Below, piece by piece: positions 8,387 to 16,643 of a DNA stretch of 64,000 nucleotides (positions are counted from its first letter, which is position 1; every line of letters begins with the position of its first letter). The translations under genes were made by a program, and so were the position numbers. Source of the DNA: Alkalibacter saccharofermentans DSM 14828 (GTDB taxonomy: Bacteria > Bacillota > Clostridia > Eubacteriales > Alkalibacteraceae); the NCBI RefSeq assembly GCF_900128885.1, contig NZ_FQTU01000003.1, forward strand, positions 1 to 64,000. The letters run 5' to 3'. The notes under the pieces were generated by a model. It worked only from the letters and a program-made list of their open reading frames with translations. It did no database searches and was not told the origin of the DNA.

Positions 8387-8877
8387 TAGGACTCTACTAT
8401 TTCACCATAATATAAAGTGTGGTGGTTACTTCCATTGTAAATTAATTTTTCAATCTCCGAATTTAATAGTTTTGGGTCCATATCCTGCTTGTACACAACC
8501 TTGCATTCGTATGTACGCAAGCAATCGCTAACTACCGGAACGGAAACCTTCTTTCCCTTTGCCTTTACAAGCCCGGCAGCTTCAAATTTGTCCATATCCC
8601 GCCCGGATTTGCTTCCACACAGAGTCAGGGCTTCCTTCATTTTACCGAGCTTAGGGATGCTGACGGTAAATTCATCGCTGTTTTCCAAAATGTCATGGGT
8701 GTATCTAGATTTTCTGACAAGTAACATAAAGACAGGTATTTTCCATTGGTAACCTATCATCCCCCAGGATATGGTCATGGTATTGTCTTTTACCCCTGTG
8801 CTTGTGGTCAGAAATGCTCCTCCAAGATGAAGGGATTCCATAGCATCTTCCAATTCAGATGTAAATATCTTTTCCAT
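8383..8877 (-). CDS. flavin reductase-like FMN-binding domain protein
   Basis: A 164-aa protein of the flavin reductase-like family (split-barrel FMN-binding fold). Seen: GGAFLTT near residue 19, TISWGMIGYQWKIPVFMLLVR, and the SIPKLGKMKEALTLCGSKSGRDMDK segment typical of clostridial members annotated as flavin reductase or flavoredoxin-like. It probably binds FMN and handles electrons from NAD(P)H or ferredoxin; no specific partner is visible. It lies 15 bp downstream of the nitroreductase on the same strand, so the pair is likely one small redox operon. Confidence 0.8.
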   Translation of the reverse strand: MEKIFTSELEDAMESLHLGGAFLTTSTGVKDNTMTISWGMIGYQWKIPVFMLLVRKSRYTHDILENSDEFTVSIPKLGKMKEALTLCGSKSGRDMDKFEAAGLVKAKGKKVSVPVVSDCLRTYECKVVYKQDMDPKLLNSEIEKLIYNGSNHHTLYYGEIVESY

Positions 8878-8892
8878 AGTTGCCTCCCAATA

Positions 8893-9411
8893 TCAAAATT
8901 TTTCGTAAAATACGGTTTCACTCAAAGGTTTTCTCATTTCATCATGTCTATCCATGGGTTTCGGGCTATCTTCAGCATAGCCCAACAGGAGAACATTGAC
9001 GGGTTCCAAAGTTTCAGGTATGCCAAATTCCTCCCTGACGATTTCCGGATCGAAATAACAAACCCAGACTGAGCTTAGACCTTGTTCAGTTGCGGCTAGC
9101 ATCATATGATCTGTTACAATGCTCACATCTACGTCTCCATGATCTTTATCGTCGAAGGGACGCACCCAGGCTTGAGTATGATCTGCGCATACCACAAGTG
9201 CAACGGGGGCAGAATAAGTCCTTGCAGACTTTGCAAGCTTTTCAAGTCCTTTTTGCTCTTGAATCACTAAGATCTTATGGGGCTGCAGATTTTTAGCTGT
9301 AGGTGCGACTCTTCCCGCTTCCAAAACGTAGTTGAGCTTTTGGGGCTCCACGCTTTTAGTAGAGTATTTTCGAGAAGAATATCTTTTCTTTGCAAGTGTT
9401 AAAAAATCCAT
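8893..9411 (-). CDS. nitroreductase family protein
   Basis: A 172-aa FMN-dependent oxidoreductase of the nitroreductase family. The N-terminal KKRYSSRKYS motif and RVAPTAKNLQPHKILVI are the usual FMN-binding signatures, and VSIVTDHMMLAATEQGLSSVWVCYFDPE is the dimer-interface helix region. These enzymes reduce nitro, quinone or flavin substrates with NAD(P)H; the natural substrate cannot be deduced. First gene of the minus-strand pair; its upstream region faces rtcB, so 9412-9544 must hold divergent promoters, although no strong one stands out. Confidence 0.85.
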   Translation of the reverse strand: MDFLTLAKKRYSSRKYSTKSVEPQKLNYVLEAGRVAPTAKNLQPHKILVIQEQKGLEKLAKSARTYSAPVALVVCADHTQAWVRPFDDKDHGDVDVSIVTDHMMLAATEQGLSSVWVCYFDPEIVREEFGIPETLEPVNVLLLGYAEDSPKPMDRHDEMRKPLSETVFYEKF

Positions 9412-9544
9412 TGAAAATCCTCCTAGTAAATTTTTATATGTATAATCTTATCACAACAAAGCGAACTTAAAAATAGATTGACAATAATTTGTAGTGGAAT
9501 GATTTTCTTTGTAGTATCATTAAGGTAGGCAGGAGGGATTCGTT

Positions 9545-10651
9545 GTGGAAATAAAAGGCAAGTTCAATACAGCTATAGTATACACAAACGATATAGACAT
9601 AAATGCAAAAATGCAAATAAAAGAGCTTTGTGACCAAAGTTGGACAAAAGGGCTAAGGATAAGGATAATGCCGGATGTCCATGCGGGAGCGGGATGCACT
9701 ATCGGAACGACGATGACTGTATTGGACAAAGTGGTTCCAAATCTTGTAGGGGTTGATATAGGCTGCGGTGTAGAGGTAGTAAAATTTAAAGCAGAAGGAT
9801 TTGATTTTGCAGCACTTGATAAATTTATTTATAAAAATATCCCATACTCTTTCAAGGTGTATGATAAACCTGTTGAAATTTTTGATATCAACGGTCTAAT
9901 GTGCATCAATGAGCTTAAAAACCACGAAAGGCTGATAAGATCCGTGGGTACCTTAGGGGGAGGCAATCATTTCATAGAGATATCCAAAGACGACAAGGGG
10001 TTGATGTATCTGCAGGTTCATTGCGGAAGCAGGAACCTCGGGAAACAAGTTGCAGAACTCTATCAGGTGAAAGCCTGGAAAGCTTTAAAGAAGAACCCGC
10101 CGGAAGGCCAAAAGGTTCCAAAATCCCTTTCATACTTGGAAGGCAAGGGCTTTGATGACTACATCAACGACATGAAAATTGTCCAGCGCTTTGCAGTAAG
10201 AAACAGGGAAATAATAGCGGAAAAGATTATGGATAGATTTTCGATTTTCCCTTTAGAGCAATTCACTACGATACACAACTACATCGATCTCGACATGATG
10301 ATTCTTAGAAAAGGTGCAGTGTCTGCAAAAAAAGAAGAAAAGCTAATAATACCAATGAACATGAGAGATGGTTCGCTGATATGCATCGGAAAAGGCAATC
10401 CGGAGTGGAACTACTCGGCGCCTCATGGAGCGGGACGGTTGATGAGCAGAACCGAAGCAAAGAAATCTTTGTCTCTTCAGGGATTTAAAGAGTCCATGGA
10501 AGGTGTATACACTACATCTGTAAGCAAGGGCACCTTGGACGAAGCTCCTTCTGCGTACAAGCCTATCGACAGCATCTTAGCATATGTCAAAGATACCGTC
10601 GATATTGTAGATATAATCAAGCCACTATACAATTTCAAGGCAGAGGAGTAG
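9545..10651 (+). CDS. rtcB: RtcB family RNA-splicing ligase
   Basis: RtcB joins RNA 2',3'-cyclic phosphate (or 3'-phosphate) to 5'-OH ends using GTP and Mn2+. The 368-aa product carries the metal-binding motifs DVHAGAGCTIG, GVDIGCGVEV, GGGNHFIEI and HCGSRNLGK, and the HGAGR motif whose histidine is guanylylated in characterised RtcBs. It is shorter than the roughly 400-aa E. coli enzyme. Start GTG is preceded by AGGAGGG. No archease gene is next to it. It sits directly upstream of two tRNA genes, which invites a role in tRNA repair, but that is only positional. Confidence 0.85.
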   Translation: MEIKGKFNTAIVYTNDIDINAKMQIKELCDQSWTKGLRIRIMPDVHAGAGCTIGTTMTVLDKVVPNLVGVDIGCGVEVVKFKAEGFDFAALDKFIYKNIPYSFKVYDKPVEIFDINGLMCINELKNHERLIRSVGTLGGGNHFIEISKDDKGLMYLQVHCGSRNLGKQVAELYQVKAWKALKKNPPEGQKVPKSLSYLEGKGFDDYINDMKIVQRFAVRNREIIAEKIMDRFSIFPLEQFTTIHNYIDLDMMILRKGAVSAKKEEKLIIPMNMRDGSLICIGKGNPEWNYSAPHGAGRLMSRTEAKKSLSLQGFKESMEGVYTTSVSKGTLDEAPSAYKPIDSILAYVKDTVDIVDIIKPLYNFKAEE

Positions 10652-10680
10652 AAAATTGATAATTAATTGCTTGTTAGGGC

Positions 10681-10709
10681 TTGAAATTTCATATGATACT
10701 GAGTATAAT
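10681..10709 (+). promoter_or_regulatory. strong promoter for tRNA-Gly/tRNA-Arg
   Basis: TTGAAA (10681-10686), 17-bp spacer, TATAAT (10704-10709), 41 bp before tRNA-Gly. A second TATAAT at 10745-10750 abuts the tRNA and is too close to start it. Confidence 0.75.
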
Positions 10710-10750
10710 ATAAAAGCGAGTTGATGATCAAGACAACCGACATATATAAT

Positions 10751-10825
10751 GCGAAAGTGGCTCAGTGGTAGAGCATCGCCTTGCCAAGGCGAGGGTCGCG
10801 GGTTCAAATCCCGTCTTTCGCTCCA
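10751..10825 (+). tRNA. tRNA-Gly (anticodon GCC)
   Basis: Acceptor GCGAAAG pairs with CTTTCGC, anticodon loop TTGCCAA within a CGCC-type stem, T-loop TTCAAAT, discriminator T and encoded CCA at 10823-10825. All four arms fold normally. Confidence 0.96.
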
Positions 10826-10880
10826 TTCGCTTATAAATGAACCGATGGTTCATTTTTTTAAATTTATAGTTACATTTTGC

Positions 10881-10956
10881 GTGCCCGTAGCTCAGTGGAT
10901 AGAGTGGCAGACTTCGAATCTGTTCGTCGGGGGTTCGAATCCCTCCGGGCACGCCA
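10881..10956 (+). tRNA. tRNA-Arg (anticodon TCG)
   Basis: Acceptor GTGCCCG pairs with CGGGCAC, anticodon loop CTTCGAA between GCAGA and TCTGT, T-loop TTCGAAT, discriminator G and encoded CCA at 10954-10956. Its 3' end and terminator are duplicated 199 bp downstream and a degenerate 5' half lies at 14760. Confidence 0.95.
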
Positions 10957-10964
10957 TACAAAAG

Positions 10965-10995
10965 CATCCAAGCCGTTTAGGTTTGGGTGTTTTTG
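10965..10995 (+). terminator. terminator after tRNA-Arg
   Basis: CATCCAAGCC (10965-10974) pairs with GGTTTGGGTG (10980-10989, two G-U pairs) followed by TTTTTG. Confidence 0.8.
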
Positions 10996-11137
10996 TATGA
11001 ATAAAAAAAAGAGGGATTCGAACCCTGAGAGGGGGAGCATAGTCCCGAAGGGGACAAAGATGCTAAATGCATATTTGTCAGATGCGAGCTGCGAGGATTT
11101 AGGATAAATCCGAAGCAATGTGAAGCGAAGCTGAACG

Positions 11138-11155
11138 ATCCCTCCGGGCACGCCA
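11138..11155 (+). pseudogene. tRNA-Arg 3'-end fragment
   Basis: ATCCCTCCGGGCACGCCA equals the 3' end of tRNA-Arg at 10939-10956. No 5' part of a tRNA precedes it, so it is a fragment left by duplication, integration or excision. Confidence 0.75.
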
Positions 11156-11379
11156 TACAAAAGCATCCAAGCCGTTTAGGTTTGGGTGTTTTTGCATGAA
11201 TAAGAACAAAGGGATTCGAACCCTTTTTAATATAGAACTGACATTTCCAAAGGGTCATGAGAGCTTTAGATAATGAGATGATAAAAGTTACAGGTTTCAC
11301 GAATTCGGTTTAAGGGTAGAAAAAGGTATGTAGTGTAATGCTATAAGTATGTTGCACCTATGATGCGGAGGGGTTAAAT

Positions 11380-12495
11380 GTGATAGTTTACAAGGAAGTT
11401 ACTAAAAAATACGACGATGTAACAGTGGTTGACAACTTTAACCTGACAATAGACGATGGAGAGTTCGTTGTGTTGATTGGTCCATCGGGTTGTGGGAAAA
11501 CGACCAGTCTGAAAATGGTGAATCGTTTAATAGAAATGAATGATGGAGCAATTTTTATTGACAATCAAAACATAAATGAAATGGATGCAGTTGAGCTGCG
11601 GAGGAAAATTGGCTATGTAATACAGCAGATAGGGCTGTTTCCCAATATGAATATTGAAGAGAACATTACGGTCGTTCCAAAACTTCTTAAATGGAGTAAG
11701 GAAAAGAGACGTAAAAGAGCAGAGGAGCTTTTAAAACTTGTCGGAATGCCGTATGAAGAAAACGCGCATAAGTATCCTAATGAATTAAGTGGAGGGCAAC
11801 AGCAGAGAATAGGCGTACTTAGAGCTTTAGCAGCAGAACCTCCAATTATTTTAATGGACGAGCCATTTGGTGCACTGGACCCAATTACAAGGGAGAATCT
11901 TCAAGATGAATTAAAAGTCATTCAAAAAAAGCTAAAAAAAACAGTGGTTTTTGTTACGCATGATATGGATGAAGCCATAAAAATGGCGGATAAAATCATT
12001 TTCATGTATAATGGCAAAATACTTCAGGCAGCTAGCCCTGAAGAAATGTTGAAAAATCCTGCTGATCCTGTTATAAAAAATTTCTTGGGCAAGCGATCTT
12101 ACTCAAGTACGGGTGAAGATCTAATTTGTAAAGATGTTATGAGAACAAAAATATTAACAGTGCCTAACACCAAGAAAACATTGGAATGCATAAATCTGAT
12201 GAAGCAAAGACAAATTAATTCCGTAGTGGTCGTGGATGAGAATGAAAGATATTTAGGAGTAGCAGGAATTAAAGAAATCATGAAGACAGGCAAGCCTGGT
12301 GAATCAATTGAGAAAGTTACGAATAAAGACCTGAAAACTGTATCAGTAAATACCAATGCCAAAGAAGCATTTGATTACTTGATGGAGTCAAACAATGACT
12401 ATATTGTTGTTTTAAACAGCGATAAGACAGTGGCTGGCATAATTACTGAAAGCAGTATGACGAATGCACTGGCAAGTGTAGTCTGGGGGGGATGA
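11380..12495 (+). CDS. osmoprotectant ABC transporter ATPase with CBS domains
   Basis: ATPase of an OpuB/OpuC-type glycine betaine, carnitine or choline importer, 371 aa. Walker A GPSGCGKT is near residue 36, the Q-loop reads YVIQQIGLFPNM, the signature is LSGGQQQR and Walker B ILMDEPFGALD. Residues about 250-365 form two CBS repeats, which sense ionic strength or adenine nucleotides in OpuA. The GTG start follows GGAGGGG; the ATG two bases upstream is followed at once by a stop. It is the first of four tightly packed genes. Substrate specificity is not decidable here. Confidence 0.9.
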   Translation: MIVYKEVTKKYDDVTVVDNFNLTIDDGEFVVLIGPSGCGKTTSLKMVNRLIEMNDGAIFIDNQNINEMDAVELRRKIGYVIQQIGLFPNMNIEENITVVPKLLKWSKEKRRKRAEELLKLVGMPYEENAHKYPNELSGGQQQRIGVLRALAAEPPIILMDEPFGALDPITRENLQDELKVIQKKLKKTVVFVTHDMDEAIKMADKIIFMYNGKILQAASPEEMLKNPADPVIKNFLGKRSYSSTGEDLICKDVMRTKILTVPNTKKTLECINLMKQRQINSVVVVDENERYLGVAGIKEIMKTGKPGESIEKVTNKDLKTVSVNTNAKEAFDYLMESNNDYIVVLNSDKTVAGIITESSMTNALASVVWGG

Positions 12496-12498
12496 GTG

Positions 12499-13140
12499 AT
12501 GGATGTAATAATTGCTTTTTTTGATCGTTATAGTGAAATGTTGGTGAGGGCAATAGTCGTGCACCTTCAGTACGTTTTTATTTCAGTCATTATTGGATTT
12601 TTGATTGCCTTTGTTCTTGCAATATTACTTTCAAGAGTGCCCAGCATATCAGATGTTGTAATCCCGGTTTTAGGGATTCTTCAAACTATACCCGGTCTTG
12701 TGTTTATTGGAGTACTGTTCATATATTTAGGAATTCGCCCAATAACAATTATAGTTGCATTATCTGTCTATGCAGTATTTCCCATTTTAAAAAATACTTA
12801 TACTGGTATCGTCAACGTGGATTCCGCACTAAAGGAAGCGGCTAGAGGATGTGGGATGAACAGTCTGCAAATTCTATACAAAGTGGAAATTCCCATGGCT
12901 ATCAGTGCAATTTTCGCAGGTTTGCGTATGAGCACTATTTATACTGTCAGTTGGGCTGTTTTGGCTGCAATGATTGGCCTTGGAGGATTGGGAGAATTCA
13001 TTTACAGAGGAATAGACACAAATAATAACATGCTGATTGTCGGAGGAGCAATCCCTGCAGCTATATTGGCTGTTCTTCTAGGTTTTTTTATTGATTTTAT
13101 TCAGAAAATACTAACCCCGCGTGGTCTGAAAGGAGAGTAA
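12499..13140 (+). CDS. osmoprotectant ABC transporter permease (first)
   Basis: A 213-aa membrane subunit of the OpuBB/OpuCB type. Several hydrophobic helices are seen, with the EAA loop VDSALKEAARGCGMNSLQILYKVEIPMA for contact with the ATPase. The ATG at 12499 is preferred; a GTG one codon upstream directly abuts the ATPase stop. GGGGGG serves as ribosome site. It pairs with the second permease to form the heterodimeric channel. Confidence 0.9.
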   Translation: MDVIIAFFDRYSEMLVRAIVVHLQYVFISVIIGFLIAFVLAILLSRVPSISDVVIPVLGILQTIPGLVFIGVLFIYLGIRPITIIVALSVYAVFPILKNTYTGIVNVDSALKEAARGCGMNSLQILYKVEIPMAISAIFAGLRMSTIYTVSWAVLAAMIGLGGLGEFIYRGIDTNNNMLIVGGAIPAAILAVLLGFFIDFIQKILTPRGLKGE

Positions 13141-13144
13141 AGTT

Positions 13145-13744
13145 ATGGCTATGAGATATGTTTGGGAGCATCTATACTTAGTAAGCGTAGCATTTGGCTT
13201 TAATATTGTCATTGGACTGATTCTGGGGATATTGGCATACTTGGTGAAGTTTTTAAGACCTGGTATATTGTGGACGGTGGATATTCTTCAAACTGTACCG
13301 GTTTTAGCGCTTTTAGGTATGATCATGTTAGTGTTTGGAGCAAATAGCACTACGGTAATAATAGGGATAGTATTATACTCATTATTGCCAATCGTCCGAA
13401 ATACTTTTGTTGGATTGGTAGGTATCAGTCCCAGTATTAAGGAAGCAGCTAAGGGCATGGGGATGACAAACATTCAGAGGTTGATTCAGGTAGAACTTCC
13501 GCTGTCATTTCCAATCATTTTCACAGGATTGAGAATAGCATTGGTTACTTCAATAGGCATAGCTGTATTTGGCGCCTTCGTTGGGGGAGGGGGGTTGGGA
13601 GCTACTATTAATCGAGCTATTTTGTTACAGGATATGAGTACTTTGATGCAAGCGACCGGAACGTTAATGATTATGGCAATTGGTTTTGATTTGCTTATGG
13701 GAAGTATTGAAAAACGTTTAAAGAGCCGAAAAACTGTCGGTTGA
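13145..13744 (+). CDS. osmoprotectant ABC transporter permease (second)
   Basis: A 199-aa permease of the OpuBD/OpuCD type with an EAA loop (ISPSIKEAAKGMGMTNIQRLIQVELP) and the glycine-rich GAFVGGGGLGATINRAI stretch. It begins 4 nt after the preceding stop, with GGAGAG as ribosome site, so translation is coupled. Two distinct permeases with one ATPase and one separate lipoprotein is the classical OpuB/OpuC arrangement. Confidence 0.9.
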   Translation: MAMRYVWEHLYLVSVAFGFNIVIGLILGILAYLVKFLRPGILWTVDILQTVPVLALLGMIMLVFGANSTTVIIGIVLYSLLPIVRNTFVGLVGISPSIKEAAKGMGMTNIQRLIQVELPLSFPIIFTGLRIALVTSIGIAVFGAFVGGGGLGATINRAILLQDMSTLMQATGTLMIMAIGFDLLMGSIEKRLKSRKTVG

Positions 13745-13773
13745 TTATTGTAATAGAAGGGGGATAAGATACA

Positions 13774-14691
13774 ATGAGGAAAAGATGTTTGTTATTACTC
13801 TGTGCTATTTTGTTAGGGATTGTGATGGCTGGCTGCAGCGGAACAAGGGAAGAAGGAACAGAATTTGTCATGGCTGAGGGACAGTTCTCGGAGGTAGACA
13901 TTATCATGCAAATGACAGGGATTCTCTTAGAGAAAAATACTGATTTAAACGTCAGAATTAAAGATTCTATGGCAACTGTAATAGCAGCAAATGCGCTGGA
14001 ATCAGGGGAAATTGATATGTTTATGGGATATGATGGTACTTTGTTGACGACGGTGGGTGGTGGAGATCCAAGAGATGTTCCGCAAGGCGTCGATTTATTT
14101 GATTATGCCAAGCAGGTAGGAGAAGAAACTAGAGGGCTGACGTTAACATGTAAGTTTGGTTTTGAAAACACATATGCTTTGGCTATTAGAAGAGAATTTG
14201 CAGAAGAGAACAATATTGAGACCATCAGTGACTTGATGTCTTATACTGAAGATTTGGTTTTTGGTGCTGAACATGAATTTTTTGATGAAGAAGGTAGTAT
14301 GAGATTTACACCTTTTAATGAACACTATGGAGCGAATTGGAAAAATGGAGTTTCCATTGACTTGGGATTGAAGTATTCTGCTATGGATAATAGAAATATC
14401 GATGTAACCATGGTATATTCTACAGATGGATTGATATTAAAGTCCGATTTAGTGATTTTGGTAGATGACAAGAATTTCTTCCCTCAGTATTATGGCTCTC
14501 ACATGGTAAGAGACACGGTATATGAAGAATTTGCTGACGTAGCTCCGAACTTAGAAGAGGTGTTTTTTATGTTGGAGGGGCAAATAAGCAATGAAGAAAT
14601 GATTGAAATGAATTATAAAGCAGATGTTGAAGGAGAAGATCCATATGATATCGCTATGGAGTTTCTTCAATCAAAAGGATTAGTAGATTGA
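13774..14691 (+). CDS. osmoprotectant-binding lipoprotein (OpuBC/OpuCC type)
   Basis: Extracellular lipid-anchored binding protein, 305 aa, of the OpuAC substrate-binding family. The signal peptide ends in a VMAGC lipobox. FVMAEGQFSEVDIIMQMTG and SGEIDMFMGYDGTLL are characteristic of glycine betaine/carnitine/choline binders. The start follows AGGGGGATAAG. A strong terminator follows at once. Choline, carnitine and betaine cannot be told apart without modelling the aromatic cage. Confidence 0.9.
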   Translation: MRKRCLLLLCAILLGIVMAGCSGTREEGTEFVMAEGQFSEVDIIMQMTGILLEKNTDLNVRIKDSMATVIAANALESGEIDMFMGYDGTLLTTVGGGDPRDVPQGVDLFDYAKQVGEETRGLTLTCKFGFENTYALAIRREFAEENNIETISDLMSYTEDLVFGAEHEFFDEEGSMRFTPFNEHYGANWKNGVSIDLGLKYSAMDNRNIDVTMVYSTDGLILKSDLVILVDDKNFFPQYYGSHMVRDTVYEEFADVAPNLEEVFFMLEGQISNEEMIEMNYKADVEGEDPYDIAMEFLQSKGLVD

Positions 14692-14704
14692 TAAAAGCAA
14701 GTTT

Positions 14705-14738
14705 GAGCCCTCAGATTTTTGAGGGCTCTTAATTTTTT
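14705..14738 (+). terminator. terminator of osmoprotectant operon
   Basis: GAGCCCTCA (14705-14713) pairs with TGAGGGCTC (14720-14728), followed by TTAATTTTTT. Confidence 0.9.
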
Positions 14739-14759
14739 GAATTTAATATGGTATTTCGC

Positions 14760-14800
14760 GTGCTCATAGCTCGATGAATAGAGTGACAGATTTCGAACTT
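14760..14800 (+). pseudogene. decayed tRNA-Arg 5' half
   Basis: This stretch aligns without gaps to the first 41 nt of tRNA-Arg at 10881 with 32 identities; the nine differences are C/T or G/A changes. The D-arm region and the TTCGAA anticodon loop remain, then similarity stops in the anticodon stem. The preceding TTTAATATGGTATTTCGC also resembles the sequence before the intact tRNA. It cannot fold as a tRNA. Confidence 0.75.
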
Positions 14801-14872
14801 ATCTCTTCTTATTAAATGCAATCTAAAACTATCAGTAATTTACAAAAATACAAAGAAAAACATTAATTTAAG

Positions 14873-14901
14873 TTGATGCATAAAAAAAATCATGTTAGTA
14901 T
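14873..14901 (+). promoter_or_regulatory. candidate promoter for DUF1576 operon
   Basis: TTGATG (14873-14878), 17-bp spacer, TAGTAT (14896-14901). Confidence 0.45.
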
Positions 14902-14958
14902 TTAAATTGAACCTGTAAACGATTACTAAAAAATTCAATTAGAATGGGGGTGGTCGTC

Positions 14959-16293
14959 GTGTTTGCTGATGCTTCGCGATTATTTAAGAGTTTTCAAAGA
15001 AAACATTTATTGAGAAATACTTTGGACAAAAGCCAAAATTATTATAATATCTCAGATAATCTAAAATACATCATAATTTCTCTTATAAGCTGCTGTATTT
15101 TGCTGTCTTCTTTTTTATTCAATGACTTTCAAGAGATATTTTCAGGAATGAAAAAAATAGCTGCAACTCCAAGTATATTGGTAACTGACTATATGGAAGT
15201 AGCCAACATAGGAACTGCCTTTTTCAACAGTGGACTGCTAATGATCACAGGAGTTTTGATTTCTAAAATTAGCAAAATTCAAATGAATGGTCCTCTTATA
15301 TCTGCCATATTTACTATAGGCGGCTTTGCCTTGTTTGGGAAAAACATCTATAATATATGGGCTATAATTGTAGGAGTTTATTTATATTCCGTTTATCAGA
15401 AAGAAAACTTCAGCAAGTTTATCTTGATAGCTCTCTTTGGCACGGCACTAGGGCCGCTTGTAAGCCAAATATCATTCGGATTTGATATTCCTATGCCGTA
15501 CTCGATTGTGCTGGCAAATATGATAGGCTTGGCTGCGGGTTTTTGTCTGCCGTCTCTTGCCAACCAATTTGTTCTATTTCATCAAGGGTTCAACTTATAC
15601 AATGTCGGATTTACTGCCGGCATAACCGGCATGGTGTTCATGGCTATCTTTAGAGCTTTTGATTTTGATACCGATTCGCAAATGTTGATCGTATCAAATG
15701 GAAATAATCAAATTTTAAGCGTTTATCTGATGGTGATGTTTTCTGTCATGATGCTTATAGGATTGTTTTACTCCAATCATGTTTTTACAAGTCTGCTTCG
15801 AATTTGGGATAAATCAGGTAGATTGGTATCTGACTTTGTCTCTTCAAACGGATTCGGGCCTTCAATGGTAAATATGTCGCTGTTGGGATTGATTTCCACA
15901 GGGTATGTTTTCTTTGTAGGAGGAGATTTGACAGGACCGACGATTGGAGGCATATTTACGATCGTAGGTTTTGGAGCCTTTGGAAAACATGTGAAAAATG
16001 TGGTCCCGATACTTCTTGGAGTATACTTGGCTTCTTTGTTGAAGCTTTGGGAACCAAACTCAATGGGCGCCATGCTGGCTGCGTTGTTTGGTACGACGCT
16101 GGCGCCGATTTCGGGGACTTACGGATGGAAATACGGAATAATAGCAGGATTTGTACATATGTCAATGGTCATGAACGTAGGATATCTCCACGGTGGAATG
16201 AATTTATACAATAACGGTTTTTCGGGAGGTTTTGTAGCAGCGGTGCTGGTGCCGGTTTTTGATTCTATAAAGAAAAACTATAAAGTGTCGTGA
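14959..16293 (+). CDS. DUF1576-like polytopic membrane protein
   Basis: A membrane protein of about 444 aa resembling the DUF1576 family of unknown function. It is internally duplicated: residues about 111-230 and 322-440 share a pattern of GP-I--IFTI-GF--FGK, then GVYL, ALFGT-L-P and a Q/G-G-NLYN-GF-G block. Such two-fold repeats are common in transporters and channels, so a transport role is an inference from architecture only. The start is uncertain: ATG 14944 is in frame, but GTG 14959 is better placed behind GGGGGTGG. The next gene overlaps the stop region and is probably a functional partner. Confidence 0.65.
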   Translation: MFADASRLFKSFQRKHLLRNTLDKSQNYYNISDNLKYIIISLISCCILLSSFLFNDFQEIFSGMKKIAATPSILVTDYMEVANIGTAFFNSGLLMITGVLISKISKIQMNGPLISAIFTIGGFALFGKNIYNIWAIIVGVYLYSVYQKENFSKFILIALFGTALGPLVSQISFGFDIPMPYSIVLANMIGLAAGFCLPSLANQFVLFHQGFNLYNVGFTAGITGMVFMAIFRAFDFDTDSQMLIVSNGNNQILSVYLMVMFSVMMLIGLFYSNHVFTSLLRIWDKSGRLVSDFVSSNGFGPSMVNMSLLGLISTGYVFFVGGDLTGPTIGGIFTIVGFGAFGKHVKNVVPILLGVYLASLLKLWEPNSMGAMLAALFGTTLAPISGTYGWKYGIIAGFVHMSMVMNVGYLHGGMNLYNNGFSGGFVAAVLVPVFDSIKKNYKVS

Positions 16294-16304
16294 GGTGGAC
16301 TATT

Positions 16305-16643
16305 ATGAATACAGAAAAAATGAAAGCGACTAAAATTTTAGAAGAATTAATCGATTATTTTTTCAGAAATAATGTCACTAATATGAAGATAGCACTTGAT
16401 TTTGAAAGCAATGAAATTATCGTTCATGTAAAAGGTAGCTGTCCGCAAAAGCCAGATGATTTTGATGAATTGTATGACGTCTTGAATTCGCCCAGGCAGC
16501 CAGAAATTGAAGAATATTATTTCGAGTTGCTAGGGGGCAATGACAGGAGAGAGGAGCTAGGGCTTTTGGGGTCCCTTGTAGACAGTGCCTTGATGTCATA
16601 TGAAAATGGAATGATGTCTATAAAGGTGACCAGAAAGCTGTGA
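16305..16643 (+). CDS. small hypothetical protein coupled to DUF1576 gene
   Basis: A 112-aa soluble acidic protein that I do not recognise. The start at ATG 16305 follows GAGGTGG located just past the stop of the membrane-protein gene, so the two are translationally coupled. It is predicted mixed alpha/beta: an N-terminal helix (KATKILEELIDYFF), two strands (MKIALDFE, EIIVHVKG), then helical and loop parts and a final strand (GMMSIKVTRKL). No signal peptide or catalytic motif is visible. A cytoplasmic regulator or accessory of the membrane protein is plausible. Confidence 0.6.
   Translation: MNTEKMKATKILEELIDYFFRNNVTNMKIALDFESNEIIVHVKGSCPQKPDDFDELYDVLNSPRQPEIEEYYFELLGGNDRREELGLLGSLVDSALMSYENGMMSIKVTRKL

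Larger units (their letters stand above)
10939..11203 (+). repeat. 66-bp direct repeat: tRNA-Arg 3' end plus terminator
   Basis: 10939-11004 and 11138-11203 are identical except for one base. Each contains the last 18 nt of tRNA-Arg (T-stem 3' arm, acceptor 3' strand, CCA) and the terminator. About 10 nt behind each copy lies GGGATTCGAACCCT (11013-11026 and 11211-11224), which is the tRNA T-arm in inverted orientation. The 130 bp between the copies codes for nothing recognisable. Confidence 0.85.

Noticed and set aside
10749..11300. Several overlapping open frames on both strands across the tRNA region
   Set aside because: They translate tRNA genes and their terminators, share no ribosome sites and are typical false frames over tRNA clusters.
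11138..14800. Intact integrative element bounded by tRNA-Arg attachment sites
   Set aside because: No integrase, excisionase or other mobility gene lies inside; only the fragments and a transporter operon are present, so at most it is a scar.
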